Shown: positions 21,276 to 34,382, counted from the stretch's first letter. The stretch is 64,000 nucleotides of DNA from Stenotrophomonas aracearum (GCF_031834615.1 NZ_CP115543.1:2615001-2679000); one strand, 5' to 3'. Numbers and translations are program-made. Notes: generated from the letters alone by a model not told the origin.

Positions 21276-21402
21276 CATGTCGGCCTACGGCCGACATGGG
21301 GTTTCGTTCGATTTCCCATGCGTTACCGGACGCGCGCGATTTCACGGCGGTTGTTTGGGAACCAACCCTACCAAGCCTGCATCCGTGGGCAGGACGCACC
21401 GC

Positions 21403-21425
21403 GTAGTGACACGCCATGCGTGTCC
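21403..21425 (+). repeat. GTAG palindrome, ACACGC stem class
   Basis: GTAG is followed by TGACACGCCATGCGTGTCC, a hairpin with GACACGC/GCGTGTC arms around CAT. It lies inside the repeat-only stretch 21046-21716, which has no supported gene. Confidence 0.8.
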
Positions 21426-21500
21426 CCCGTAAACCATCAAAGCACGCATTCGTGTCGACCATCGGTCGGCACACCGGCTTCTCCTGTGGCCTCCGAGGCA

Positions 21501-21687
21501 CTGTCGGAGGGTCGGCGGGGGTGGGTTTGAGGGGGCACGAGCCGCATGGATGCGGCGATGAGCTTACATGGACGTACTTGCAGCGTCCCCCACAAACCCG
21601 CACCCGACGGCCCTGACCAGGGAAACCTCGCAACCCACGGCTGTTCGCCCGAATCCAACAGCAGCCGGGCAAGGCCCGGCTCTACCG
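21501..21687. repeat. Long intergenic repeat R1, direct copy B
   Basis: This 187-base copy is nearly identical to 10645-10831 in the same orientation. It ends with CCGGGCAAGGCCCGGCTCTAC, a GTAG palindrome read on the minus strand. See the findings for its relation to the indel cluster. Confidence 0.9.
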
Positions 21688-21716
21688 CACACCATGCAAT
21701 CAAGCGCCCAATAGCA

Positions 21717-21741
21717 ATCGGGGCCCAAGAAGGGCCCCGAT
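21717..21741 (-). terminator. Terminator-like hairpin after the acyl-CoA dehydrogenase gene
   Basis: Perfect arms ATCGGGGCCC/GGGCCCCGAT enclose a five-base loop, 24 bases past the stop on the minus strand. The following bases (TGCTATTG) lack a T run. Termination efficiency is therefore uncertain. Confidence 0.55.
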
Positions 21742-21764
21742 GTATTGCACGGCTTGGCGTTGGA

Positions 21765-22913
<1,149 letters not shown>

Positions 22914-23024
22914 AACACCCTCCCAGGAACATGGCTGGAGGCCACAATACGCAGCCGCATGGAAGGATTGTAGCGGGGAACGGCCCGTTCCACCTGACTT
23001 GACCCGCGAGGCACCCACGGACGA

Positions 23025-23056
23025 AAATATCTCTATATCGCGATAGGTAGATATTT
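23025..23056 (+). promoter_or_regulatory. Palindromic operator abutting the ArsR-type regulator start
   Basis: The dyad AAATATCT-n3-TATCGCGATA-n3-AGATATTT spans 32 bases and is symmetric in 26 positions. It ends immediately before the ATG at 23057. It is AT-rich in a very GC-rich genome. A dyad of this kind is what an ArsR-family dimer would bind, so autoregulation of the regulator-metH operon is the natural reading. Confidence 0.7.
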
Positions 23057-23986
23057 ATGGATCTCGAGGACTGGTCGGTCCGGCTGAAAGTGTTCGCCGA
23101 CGCCACCCGCGTACGCCTGCTCACCTTGCTGGAGCAGGAAGAACTCACCGTGGCCGAGCTCTCGGCCATCACCACCCTGGCCCAGCCCCGGGTGTCCACC
23201 CACCTGGCCCGGCTCAAAGAGGCCGGCCTGGTCCGCGACCGCCGCGCTGGCGTCTCGGCCTACTACCGCTTCGACGACGCCGCGCTCGACCCCGCGCAGC
23301 GTGCATTGTGGCATGCCCTGAGCACCGGCAGCGACGACCCCCTGCTGCGCCAGGATGCGGAACGCGTGGCCGCCGTGCTCGCCAGCCGCGCCGCCGACCA
23401 GAACTGGGCCGACAGCGTCGCCGGCGACATGGAGCGCCACTACTCCCCCGGCCGTACCTGGGAAGCCCTCGCGCGCACCGCGCTGCCGCTGCTGGAAACC
23501 GGCGACGTGCTCGATATCGCCTCCGGCGATGGCGTGCTCGCCGAACTGGTCGCCCCGCATGCCAAACGCTACGTCTGCATCGACACCAGCGCCCGTGTCG
23601 TCGCCGCCGCCAGCGAACGCCTGCGCCGCCTCGCCAACGTCGAGGTCCGCGAAGGCGACATGCATGCCCTGCCGTTCAAGGACCGCAGCTTCGACCTGGT
23701 CGTGCTGATGCACGCCCTGACCTACGCCGCCAAGCCCGCCCAGGCCGTCGCCGAAGGCGCGCGCGTGCTGCGCTCCGGCGGACGCCTGCTGCTGTGCAGC
23801 CTGGCCCGCCACGAACACAAGGCCGCCGTCGAAGCCTATGGCCACGTCAACCTGGGCTTCTCGGACAAGGAACTGCGCAGGTTCGCCGAGAAGGCCGGGC
23901 TGGTCGTCTCCAGCCTGGAAACCGTGACCCGCGAAAAGCGCCCGCCGCACTTCGAAGTCATTTCGCTGATCGCCAGCAAGCCCTGA
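23057..23986 (+). CDS. ArsR-family regulator fused to a SAM-dependent methyltransferase domain
   Basis: A protein of 309 residues. Residues 1-80 are an ArsR winged helix ([24 protein letters not shown], then [21 protein letters not shown]). They lack the CxC metal-binding motif of metal sensors. Residues 125-300 are a class I methyltransferase fold with the SAM motif [15 protein letters not shown] and the late [14 protein letters not shown] strand. It lies 11 bases upstream of metH. ArsR-type regulators that sense S-adenosylhomocysteine or SAM control methionine-cycle genes in several proteobacteria (the SahR type). This protein probably does the same, with the methyltransferase domain as ligand sensor. 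The ATG follows the operator directly; only a weak AGG at 23045 can serve as ribosome site. Confidence 0.85.
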   Translation: MDLEDWSVRLKVFADATRVRLLTLLEQEELTVAELSAITTLAQPRVSTHLARLKEAGLVRDRRAGVSAYYRFDDAALDPAQRALWHALSTGSDDPLLRQDAERVAAVLASRAADQNWADSVAGDMERHYSPGRTWEALARTALPLLETGDVLDIASGDGVLAELVAPHAKRYVCIDTSARVVAAASERLRRLANVEVREGDMHALPFKDRSFDLVVLMHALTYAAKPAQAVAEGARVLRSGGRLLLCSLARHEHKAAVEAYGHVNLGFSDKELRRFAEKAGLVVSSLETVTREKRPPHFEVISLIASKP

Positions 23987-23997
23987 GGTTGCCCCGC

Positions 23998-25082
23998 ATG
24001 TCCCTGCCCTGGCTGCACCCCGACCGTGTCCGCGCCCTCGAAGACGCGCTGGCAACCCGCATCCTGATCATCGACGGCGCCATGGGCACCATGATCCAGC
24101 GGCACGGGCTGGAGGAGGCCGACTACCGCGGCGAGCGTTTCGCCCAGGGCTTCGACCACCAGCATGGGGCCGGCTGCGACCACGCCGCCCCCGAAGGTCA
24201 TGACCTCAAGGGCAACAACGACCTGCTGCTGCTGACCCGCCCCGAGGTCATCGCCGGCATCCACACCGCCTACCTGCAGGCCGGTGCCGACCTGATCGAA
24301 ACCAACACCTTCAACGCCACCTCGGTGAGCCAGGCCGACTACCACCTCGAACACCTGGTGTACGAACTCAACAAGGCCGGCGCCGCCGTCGCCCGCGCCT
24401 GCTGCGACGCGGTCGAAGCCACCACCCCGGACAAGCCGCGCTTCGTCATCGGCGTGCTCGGCCCGACCAGCCGCACCGCCTCGATCAGCCCCGACGTCAA
24501 CGACCCCGGCTTCCGCAACACCAGTTTCGACGCGCTGCGCGACACCTACCGCGAAGCCATCGATGGCCTGATCGACGGCGGCGCCGATACCCTCATGGTC
24601 GAAACCATCTTCGACACGCTCAACGCCAAGGCGGCGCTGTTCGCCATCGAAGAAGCCTTCGACGCGCGCGGCGCGCGCCTGCCGATCATGATCTCCGGCA
24701 CGATCACCGATGCTTCCGGACGCACCCTGTCCGGGCAGACCGCCGACGCTTTCCATGCCTCGCTGGCCCATTCGCGCCCCCTCTCGATCGGCCTGAACTG
24801 CGCGCTCGGTGCCGACGCGATGCGCCCGCATGTGGAAACCCTCGGCCAGGTCGCCGACTGCTACGTCAGTGCCCACCCCAACGCTGGCCTGCCGAATGCG
24901 TTCGGCGAGTATGACGAAACCCCGGATGAGATGGCCGCCACCCTGCGCGGCTTCGCCCAGGACGGCCTGCTGAACCTGGTGGGCGGCTGCTGCGGCTCCA
25001 CCCCCGACCATATCCGTGCCATTGCCGAGGCCGTGGCCGGGCTGCCACCGCGCGCCCTGCCCGGCGCACGGGAGCAGGCCGC

Positions 25083-25086
<4 letters not shown>
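23998..25086 (+). CDS. metH: Methionine synthase, homocysteine-binding subunit (split MetH, N part)
   Basis: A protein of 362 residues equal to the N-terminal barrel of cobalamin-dependent methionine synthase. It binds homocysteine through zinc: the ligands are the Cys in LNCALG near residue 270 and the CC pair in [11 protein letters not shown] near residue 335. [12 protein letters not shown] marks the N-terminus. Compared with Escherichia coli MetH there is an insertion of about 15 residues near residue 55, containing [15 protein letters not shown], just before the conserved [11 protein letters not shown]. The stop overlaps the start of the second subunit gene as ATGA. The split lies exactly between the homocysteine and folate domains. 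Confidence 0.93.
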
Positions 25087-27766
<2,680 letters not shown>

Positions 27767-27770
<4 letters not shown>

Positions 27771-28933
27771 ACGACGCCGTTCCGGTCGCACGCCTCTCCA
27801 GCTATTACCTGTTCTATTACGCAGCGCTGGGCGCGTTCACGCCTTACTGGTCGCTGTTCCTGACCGCGCGCGGCATGAGCGTGACCGCGATCAGCGTGAT
27901 GATGGGCATCTGGTATGCCACCCGCATCGTGGCGCCGACCACCTGGACCTCGATCGCGGCCGCCTCGCGCGACCCGATCCGCTGGCTGCGGATCGGCAGC
28001 GTGCTCACGCTGGTCACCTTCTGCGCGTTCCTGCTGCCGCTGCCACAGCCGTGGATGTACCCGGCGATGGTGGTGTTCTGCTTCTTCTACAACGCGGTGA
28101 TGCCGCAGTTCGAGTCGATCACGCTCACCCACCTGGGCAACGACAGCCACCGATACGGCATGATCCGGGTCTGGGGCTCGCTGGGCTTCATCGCGGTGGT
28201 GATGGGCTTCGGCTGGTTCCTGGAAGGCCGCAGCGCCGGCGTGCTGCCGTGGCTGATGCTGCCGCTGTTCGCGCTGCTGGTGGCCTCCTCCTTCGCCAAC
28301 CGCTACGCGCGCGACTTCCACCGCGCCGATGGCGATGCCAGCGGCTTCTGGCAGATCGTGCGCAAGCCGCAGGTGCTGGCGTTCTTCCTTGCTGCCTTCA
28401 TGGAACAGCTCTCGTTCGGGCCGTATTACACGTTCTTCTCGGTGTACATGGACCACCACGGGTATGCGACCTCCACCCTCGGCCTGCTGTGGACCATCGG
28501 GGTGGTGTTCGAGGTGGCGGTGTTCTTCACCATCGGCCGCTTCTTCCGGCGTTACGACGCCAGCTGGATGCTGTTGATCGCGCTGCTGAGTTCGACCGTG
28601 CGCTGGACAGTCACCGCATTGTTCCCGCAGCACCTGGGGGTGATGCTGATCGCGCAGACCGCGCACGCGCTGGGGTTCGCCGCGTTCTTCGCCGCAGCCA
28701 TGCAGATGCTGGCCACGTATTTCCCGGGCCGGCTCAACGGGCACGGACAGGGATTGCTCTATGGATTCTCGTCTGGCGTGGGCGGCGTGCTCGGCGCGTT
28801 GATCGCCGGCCAGCTATGGGGCATCGACAACGGCCGCACCGCCTTCCTGGCGGGTGCGGGTTTCGCCGCAGCAGGTGCCCTCCTGTGCTTCTTCGCGATC
28901 AGCCTGCCGCTGTTGCGCGGCAAGCGCCGCTAG
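27767..28933 (+). CDS. MFS transporter (HcaT/nucleoside-permease-like)
   Basis: A protein of 388 residues with about twelve membrane helices. It resembles the MFS_1-like group that includes the phenylpropionate transporter HcaT and LacY-like symporters: an early [21 protein letters not shown] helix, [14 protein letters not shown], and [13 protein letters not shown] after helix 4. The substrate is unknown. Its ATG overlaps the metH stop (ATGA), so it is co-expressed with methionine synthase. This raises the possibility of a methionine-cycle substrate or cofactor, but nothing in the protein proves that. Its stop is only three bases from the convergent acyltransferase stop, leaving no room for a terminator. 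Confidence 0.82.
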
Positions 28934-28936
28934 CTG

Positions 28937-30991
28937 CTACCGCACCTGCTCGCGGAACGACGGCAACAGGACGCGGTTGCCGTAACCGCTCAGGTGGTCG
29001 CCGTCGAAGTACAGCGGCCGGCCGTCCAGGTCGGGCTTGCACACGTCGCCCGGGCACAGCAGCGGCAGCGGATCCCACACGGTTGCGCCGGGCAGCGCTG
29101 CGGCCACCTGCTTGAGGCTGTCCAGCACCGGGGCGCGCATCGCTTCGGTCTGCGCGCGCGGAATCTCCATGCCGTTGATGCAGATCGGGTTGTGGCGGTT
29201 GAATACATCCGAGCAGCGGTACGGTGGCGCCGGCAGCACCGGCTTCGGCGCCTCGAACACGATGCGCACGCCGCGTTCGGCCAGCGGTCGCAACTGTTCG
29301 ATCGCCACCGCGACCTCGCCCGCGCGCCCGCTTACCGCCGCCGGGCTGGCCAGGTCGGCCTGCACCTGCGCGATGTCGAACAGCTGGTACTGCTCCGCCA
29401 GGCGCGGCACGCGCAGGCCAGGCAGGAACAGCACATCGCCTGCGCGCGCGTTGGCCTGGATGTCGTCCAGCACGTTCCGGGTGTACGCATCGCAGGCCGG
29501 GTTCGGCCCACGCCAGCCCTGCATGCCGACCAGCGCACAGCCGCCGCTGCCGTACAGGCGCACCTGGCCACCGTCCTGCACCACCTTGCGGCGCAGCAGT
29601 TCGTTGTAGACCAACGCGTGCGAGTCGCCGGCGACGAACAACACCGTGCCGGTGCCGCTGCCGCCCGGACAGTCGCCCCGCTGCAGCAGGCGCGCCTGCC
29701 CGCCCGCGACCGGAATCTGCGATTCGACCACCTGGCAGTCCGGCACTTCCTTCTTCAGGCCCTTCGCATACGGATACCAGTCCAGCGGATGCCGGCTGAC
29801 CGTGCTCAGCGAGTAGTGCCGTTGATGCTTGACCAGTGCCGACTGAAGACCGGCGCCCAGCACGAGCACCGCCAGCCCCAGCAATACCCAGCGCCCGTTC
29901 GTGCGCGGGCCGCGCGCGCCATGCCGCAGCGGCTGCTCCACCCAGCGCCAGGACAGCCAGGCCAGCGCGAACACCAGCAGCACGGCAATGGCGCCGTTGG
30001 CCACGGTCTCCAGCCCCACGGTCCAGCGGAACAGCACGAACACCGGCCAATGCCACAGGTATAGCGAGTACGAAAGCTTCCCGACCCAGACCATCGGCGC
30101 GCTGGACAGCGCGCGCCCGGTCCAGCCCTGCGGGTGGCCGTGCAGCACCGCGAGCAGCACGCCGGTGGACAGCACCGGCCACAGTCCGTCCGGCCAGGGC
30201 GAGTGCCCCGGCCGGGCAGACCACAGCCCATACCCGAGTGCCGCCACCGCAAGCAGCAGCACCGGCGAACGCCAAGAGATTCCACGTGCCACCGGTACCG
30301 CAGTGAAGCGCCCGGCCAGCGACATCGCCTGGTACAGCAGCACACCGGCGCCCAGCTGCCAGAAACGGGTGGTGGTGACATAGAACGCCTGGATCTCCTG
30401 CCCGCCCTGCGCTACCAGGCGCAGCGCGTAGGCCAGCGACGCCAGCGTGGCCAGGGCGAACAGGCCCAGCGACAGCGCGCGGCCGCGTCCACCGCGCGCC
30501 CAGGCCAGGAACAACATCGGGAACAGCAGGTAGAACTGCTCTTCCACGCCCAGCGACCAGGTGTGGGTGTACGGATTGAACTCGGTGCGCGGCGAGAAGT
30601 AGTCGTTGCCGGTGCTGGCCAGCACCCAGTTGCTCAGGCCGAAGAACGCGCGACGGCCGGTCTTGTCGCTGGTCTCGCTGAGCCAGGATTCGGGAATGAA
30701 CAGCGCGCTGAGCACGGCGGTGACCAGCAGGCAGACCACCAGTGCCGGCACGATCCGACGGATGCGCCGCGCGTAGAAACGCAGCAGGCCCTGCCAGCCC
30801 CCTACTGCGGGCAGTCGGTCGACCGACGCGCTGACCACGAAGCCGGAGATCACGAAAAACACGTCGACGCCGGTGAAGCCGCCGGGCAGCCAGCTGGCCT
30901 TGAGGTGGTACAGGATCACCGACAGCACCGCGACGGCACGCAGGCCGTCGATGTGTGGGACGTAGGTCTGTCGCAATTGGCTTTCCTGCAT
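28937..30991 (-). CDS. Acyltransferase 3 / SGNH membrane protein (OafA type)
   Basis: A protein of 684 residues with an N-terminal acyltransferase-3 domain of about ten membrane helices. Features are YVPHIDGLRAVAVLSVILYH and VDVFFVISGF at the N-terminus, RRIRRIVPAL, and YTHTWSLGVEEQFYL. A periplasmic SGNH domain follows from about residue 430, with block I FVAGDSHALVYNELL and the C-terminal DGDHLSGYG supplying the catalytic Asp-His pair. Such proteins O-acetylate lipopolysaccharide O-antigen, capsule or peptidoglycan. The start at ATG 30991 is preceded by AGGAG at five bases; a GTG two codons upstream is less likely. It is convergent with the MFS gene, almost touching it. Confidence 0.92.
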   Translation of the reverse strand: MQESQLRQTYVPHIDGLRAVAVLSVILYHLKASWLPGGFTGVDVFFVISGFVVSASVDRLPAVGGWQGLLRFYARRIRRIVPALVVCLLVTAVLSALFIPESWLSETSDKTGRRAFFGLSNWVLASTGNDYFSPRTEFNPYTHTWSLGVEEQFYLLFPMLFLAWARGGRGRALSLGLFALATLASLAYALRLVAQGGQEIQAFYVTTTRFWQLGAGVLLYQAMSLAGRFTAVPVARGISWRSPVLLLAVAALGYGLWSARPGHSPWPDGLWPVLSTGVLLAVLHGHPQGWTGRALSSAPMVWVGKLSYSLYLWHWPVFVLFRWTVGLETVANGAIAVLLVFALAWLSWRWVEQPLRHGARGPRTNGRWVLLGLAVLVLGAGLQSALVKHQRHYSLSTVSRHPLDWYPYAKGLKKEVPDCQVVESQIPVAGGQARLLQRGDCPGGSGTGTVLFVAGDSHALVYNELLRRKVVQDGGQVRLYGSGGCALVGMQGWRGPNPACDAYTRNVLDDIQANARAGDVLFLPGLRVPRLAEQYQLFDIAQVQADLASPAAVSGRAGEVAVAIEQLRPLAERGVRIVFEAPKPVLPAPPYRCSDVFNRHNPICINGMEIPRAQTEAMRAPVLDSLKQVAAALPGATVWDPLPLLCPGDVCKPDLDGRPLYFDGDHLSGYGNRVLLPSFREQVR

Positions 30992-31060
30992 GCACACTCC
31001 TGTGACCTGGCGACCTGCCTCGCAGGCCGTCAGGTGGCATTACATGGGGCGATTACGCGC

Positions 31061-31783
31061 TTACCAGACCAGGTCGTCCGGCACCTGGTAGGCCGGGTCG
31101 GCGTACGGGTCGTCTTCGGCCGGTGCGTTCGGATCCACGCGCAGCGCGACCGACGGGGCGAACACCGCTTCGGCTTCGTCGAGCACCGCCGCGGTCACCA
31201 GCAGGTAACGGCCATTGCTCTGCAGCACGCCCAGTTCGCCGGCGTTGAGCTGGCGCAGCTGGTCGGCAGTGACGTAGATGCGCTTGATCTTGCCGCCATA
31301 CGGGAAGTGCCGGGCAATGTCGGCGGCTTCATCGTTGAGCGCCTTGCCCTTGAGCAGTTCGTCGAGCTTGACCTTGGCTTCGCGGCGCACGCGCGCCTCT
31401 TCCTGCTTCAGGCGCTCGGCTTCGATGCGGTCATCCTTTTCCTTCTGCGCGCGGATCGCATAGGCCTTGGCCAGGTCGATGTCCTCGCGCGAGCGCGGCG
31501 TGCCCTGGGCGGGCTTCTGGCCCTGGCCCTGGCCCTGGCCCGGATGGGCTCCGCCGCCACCGGGGCGGCCCTTGCCCTGCGGACCGCGACGGGCGTCGCC
31601 ATCGCGCGCGGGGCGCTGGCCATCGCGCGGCGGGCGCGCGCCCTCGGCGGCCCTGCCCTGCGGGCGGCCACCGTGCGGCTTGTTCGGGGGCCGGCCATCA
31701 CGGCGGGCGTCGGGCTTGCGTTCGGGCGTGGGCGCGGACTTGAAGCCCAGGCCCAGCAGCTGGTCGCGGAGGGTATCGCTCAT
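31061..31783 (-). CDS. DUF2058 family protein (YaiL-like)
   Basis: A protein of 240 residues. The N-terminal SDTLRDQLLGLGFK and the conserved C-terminal half (DIARHFPYGGKIKRIYVTADQLRQLNAGELG) place it in DUF2058. The family is known from Escherichia coli YaiL, a nucleoprotein/polynucleotide-associated protein of unknown role. Between residues 18 and 95 lies a disordered stretch very rich in Arg, Gly, Pro and Gln, ending in a run of four GQ pairs (31516-31545 region). It is clearly longer than I recall in YaiL. The basic, RGG-like composition suggests RNA binding. It lies 13 bases downstream of the slyX stop in the ugd-slyX run. Confidence 0.85.
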   Translation of the reverse strand: MSDTLRDQLLGLGFKSAPTPERKPDARRDGRPPNKPHGGRPQGRAAEGARPPRDGQRPARDGDARRGPQGKGRPGGGGAHPGQGQGQGQKPAQGTPRSREDIDLAKAYAIRAQKEKDDRIEAERLKQEEARVRREAKVKLDELLKGKALNDEAADIARHFPYGGKIKRIYVTADQLRQLNAGELGVLQSNGRYLLVTAAVLDEAEAVFAPSVALRVDPNAPAEDDPYADPAYQVPDDLVW

Positions 31784-31796
31784 GACGTTGGGTCGA

Positions 31797-32036
31797 TCAG
31801 TAGTGCGGGGGCGGTGGTTCTTCGCCCGAATCGGAATACAGCGCGTTGCGGACCTTGCCCAGGTCCTCCAGCAGCAGGCGGGTCAGGTCGGCGTTGCGAC
31901 TGCCCTCGATGCGGGCGTCGGCCAGCGCTTCGCTGAGCTCGGCCAGCGCCTGTTCCTGGAAGGACACGCGCATTTCAAGCTCGACCAGGCGCGCTTCCAG
32001 CGCCTGCTCACGCGCGGAGGGAGTGGACTCATGCAT
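31797..32036 (-). CDS. slyX: SlyX family protein
   Basis: A protein of 79 residues, almost entirely a coiled coil: [25 protein letters not shown] is the typical SlyX core. The tail ends in EEPPPPHY, and a proline-tyrosine terminus is also family-typical. The function is unknown despite the gene name. The ATG at 32036 overlaps the last eight bases of ugd, so translation is coupled. I chose this start because upstream in-frame sequence lies inside ugd. Confidence 0.88.
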   Translation of the reverse strand: MHESTPSAREQALEARLVELEMRVSFQEQALAELSEALADARIEGSRNADLTRLLLEDLGKVRNALYSDSGEEPPPPHY

Positions 32037-33378
32037 GCAGCGAACGTCCCCGGCCAATGCCGTAGTAAGCCAGGCCCGCGGCTTCGATCTCCTGCGGGTC
32101 GTACAGGTTGCGGCCGTCGAACACCACCGCATCCTTCAGCGTTTCGCGCAGGCGGTTGAAGTCCGGGCTGCGGAACTGCTTCCATTCGGTGACCACCACC
32201 AGCGCGTCGGCGCCGTCGATGGCGTCGTAAGCACTGTCGCAGAACACCAGGTCGTCGCGCTCGCCAAAAATGCGGCGCGCTTCTTCGGTGGCTTCCGGGT
32301 CGTAGGCGCGCACGGTGGCGCCGCCTTCCCACAGCTGCGCCAGCAGGCGGCGGCTGGAGGCTTCGCGCATGTCGTCGGTGTTCGGCTTGAACGACAGGCC
32401 CCACACCGCGAAGGTGCGGCCGCGCACGCCCTCATCCTCGCCGCGGTCGTAATGACGCTGGATCAGCTGGAACAGATGCCCCTTCTGCGCGTCGTTGACC
32501 GCCTCCACCGCATTGAGCAGCTTGGGCTCATGGCCATGCTGCTGCGCGGTGCGGGCCAGCGCCTGCACGTCCTTGGGGAAACACGAGCCGCCGTAACCGG
32601 CGCCCGGGTAGATGAAGTGCCAGCCGATGCGCGGGTCCGAACCGATGCCCTGGCGGACCTGTTCGACGTCGGCACCGACCTTCTCGGCAATATTGGCGAT
32701 CTCGTTCATGAACGAGATCTTGGTCGCCAGCATGGCGTTGGCGGCGTACTTGGTCAGCTCGGCCGAGCGCACGTCCATCTCCACCACGCGATCGTGGTTG
32801 CGGTTGAACGGTGCGTACAGGCGGCGCATCAGCGCCACCGATTCGGCGTTGGCCGCACCGATCACGATGCGGTCCGGCCGCATGCAGTCGGCCACCGCGT
32901 CGCCTTCCTTGAGGAATTCGGGGTTGGAGACCACGTCGAACGCGATCTCCTCGCCGCGCTCTGCCAGGACCTCGGCAATCGCGGCGCGGACCTTGTCGGC
33001 CGTGCCCACCGGCACGGTCGACTTGTTCACCACCACGGTCGGCACACGCATGTGCCGGCCGATGGTGCGGGCCACGGCCAGCACGTACTGCAGGTCGGCG
33101 CTGCCGTCCTCGTCCGGTGGCGTGCCCACGGCAATGAAGATCACCTGGCCGTGCGCGATCGCCTCGGCGGCGTCGGTGGTGAAGGCCAGCCGCGAGGCGG
33201 CGTGGTTGGCCTTGACCATCGGCTCCAGGCCCGGCTCGTAGATCGGGATGACGCCACGGTTGAGGCCGTCGACCTTGGCCTGGTCGATATCGACGCAGAC
33301 CACCTGGTGGCCGACATCGGCCAGGCAGGTACCCGTGACCAGTCCGACATAGCCGGTACCGAAAATTGCGACGCGCAT
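32029..33378 (-). CDS. ugd: UDP-glucose 6-dehydrogenase
   Basis: A protein of 449 residues that oxidises UDP-glucose to UDP-glucuronate with two NAD, feeding exopolysaccharide and lipid A modification. The N-terminal Rossmann motif is [16 protein letters not shown]. The catalytic cysteine is Cys266 in YGGSCFPKD, with the lysine in the same motif. [11 protein letters not shown] and the [13 protein letters not shown] region complete the family pattern. The length is standard. It is first in a - strand run ugd-slyX-DUF2058 and starts 23 bases after the FKBP gene, which may be in the same transcript. Confidence 0.96.
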   Translation of the reverse strand: MRVAIFGTGYVGLVTGTCLADVGHQVVCVDIDQAKVDGLNRGVIPIYEPGLEPMVKANHAASRLAFTTDAAEAIAHGQVIFIAVGTPPDEDGSADLQYVLAVARTIGRHMRVPTVVVNKSTVPVGTADKVRAAIAEVLAERGEEIAFDVVSNPEFLKEGDAVADCMRPDRIVIGAANAESVALMRRLYAPFNRNHDRVVEMDVRSAELTKYAANAMLATKISFMNEIANIAEKVGADVEQVRQGIGSDPRIGWHFIYPGAGYGGSCFPKDVQALARTAQQHGHEPKLLNAVEAVNDAQKGHLFQLIQRHYDRGEDEGVRGRTFAVWGLSFKPNTDDMREASSRRLLAQLWEGGATVRAYDPEATEEARRIFGERDDLVFCDSAYDAIDGADALVVVTEWKQFRSPDFNRLRETLKDAVVFDGRNLYDPQEIEAAGLAYYGIGRGRSLHA

Positions 33379-33401
33379 GTCCGTAGTAACTCCAGTTCCG
33401 A

Positions 33402-34382
33402 TTACGGAAGGACGTCCAGCAGTTCGACGTCGAAGGTCAGCGTCGCGTTCGGACCGATCGGACCGCCCGGCGTGCCCTGCTCACCGTAGGCCAGTTCGCC
33501 CGGGATCCAGAAGCGGTACTTGGCGCCGACGGGCATCAGTGCAACGCCTTCCGACCAGCCCTTGACCACCTGGTCCAGGCCGAACACGATCGGCTCGCCA
33601 CGGGTGTAGCTGCTGTCGAAGACGGTGCCGTCGAGCAGCTTGCCTTCGTAGTTCACGCGGACCTTGCTGGTCGGCATCGGGCGCTCGCCCGAACCCGGAC
33701 GCAGCACCTGGTACTGCAGGCCCGACGCGGTGGTGACCACGCCCGGCTGGGTCTTGTTCTTCGCCAGGAAGTTGTTGCCTTCGGTGCGGTTGGTACCGGC
33801 CTTGGCGGCTTCCTTGGCCTGCATCTCACCCTGCTTGGCGGCCATGAAGGCTTCCAGGGTCGACTTGGCCTGGTCGGCGGTCAGCTTCGGGGTGCCCTTG
33901 GCGAAGGCGGTCTTCACCGCGTCGAACAGCACGTCCAGGTCCAGCTCGGTCTTCAGCGGCGCCAGCGACGGGCCGACGGCGTAGCTGCCCAGCATCAGGC
34001 CGACCTTCTCACGGTCCACCTTCGGCGCCGGAGTACCCGGAGCCATGCCCGGCACCGGCTGGCCGCTCTTGACCGCCATGGCCATGCGCAGCGACTGGTC
34101 GGTCTTCTGGGCTTCTTCCTGGGTGATCAGCGGCTGCTTGCCTTCGAAGGCGTTGTTCACTGCGCGGCGCAGGGCGGCCAGATCGATTTCGTCGGCGATC
34201 GGGGCGAACGAATTTGCGACATCCATGCCGATGGCATAGCTGACGTTTTCACGCTGGGAGGTCAAGGTCGAAGTCTCCTTTGCGGCTGCACCTGCAGCCG
34301 GTTGTTGCGACATCACGGTACCGGTGGCACCCATCGCCAGAATCAGAACCGACGCCGCGGCGCCGCGCATTCCCATCTTCAT
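33402..34382 (-). CDS. FKBP-type peptidyl-prolyl isomerase with duplicated N-terminal domain
   Basis: A periplasmic or membrane-anchored protein of 326 residues. It begins with a signal segment ([18 protein letters not shown]) and has a C-terminal FKBP fold ([44 protein letters not shown]). Between them are two copies of the Mip/FkpA dimerisation domain. The first starts with [15 protein letters not shown] and the second with [16 protein letters not shown]; ordinary homologues have one. Either of two ATGs is possible (34391 or 34382). I prefer 34382 because AGGA touches the first ATG but lies nine bases before the second. It catalyses proline isomerisation and assists folding of exported proteins. 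Confidence 0.93.
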   Translation of the reverse strand: MKMGMRGAAASVLILAMGATGTVMSQQPAAGAAAKETSTLTSQRENVSYAIGMDVANSFAPIADEIDLAALRRAVNNAFEGKQPLITQEEAQKTDQSLRMAMAVKSGQPVPGMAPGTPAPKVDREKVGLMLGSYAVGPSLAPLKTELDLDVLFDAVKTAFAKGTPKLTADQAKSTLEAFMAAKQGEMQAKEAAKAGTNRTEGNNFLAKNKTQPGVVTTASGLQYQVLRPGSGERPMPTSKVRVNYEGKLLDGTVFDSSYTRGEPIVFGLDQVVKGWSEGVALMPVGAKYRFWIPGELAYGEQGTPGGPIGPNATLTFDVELLDVLP

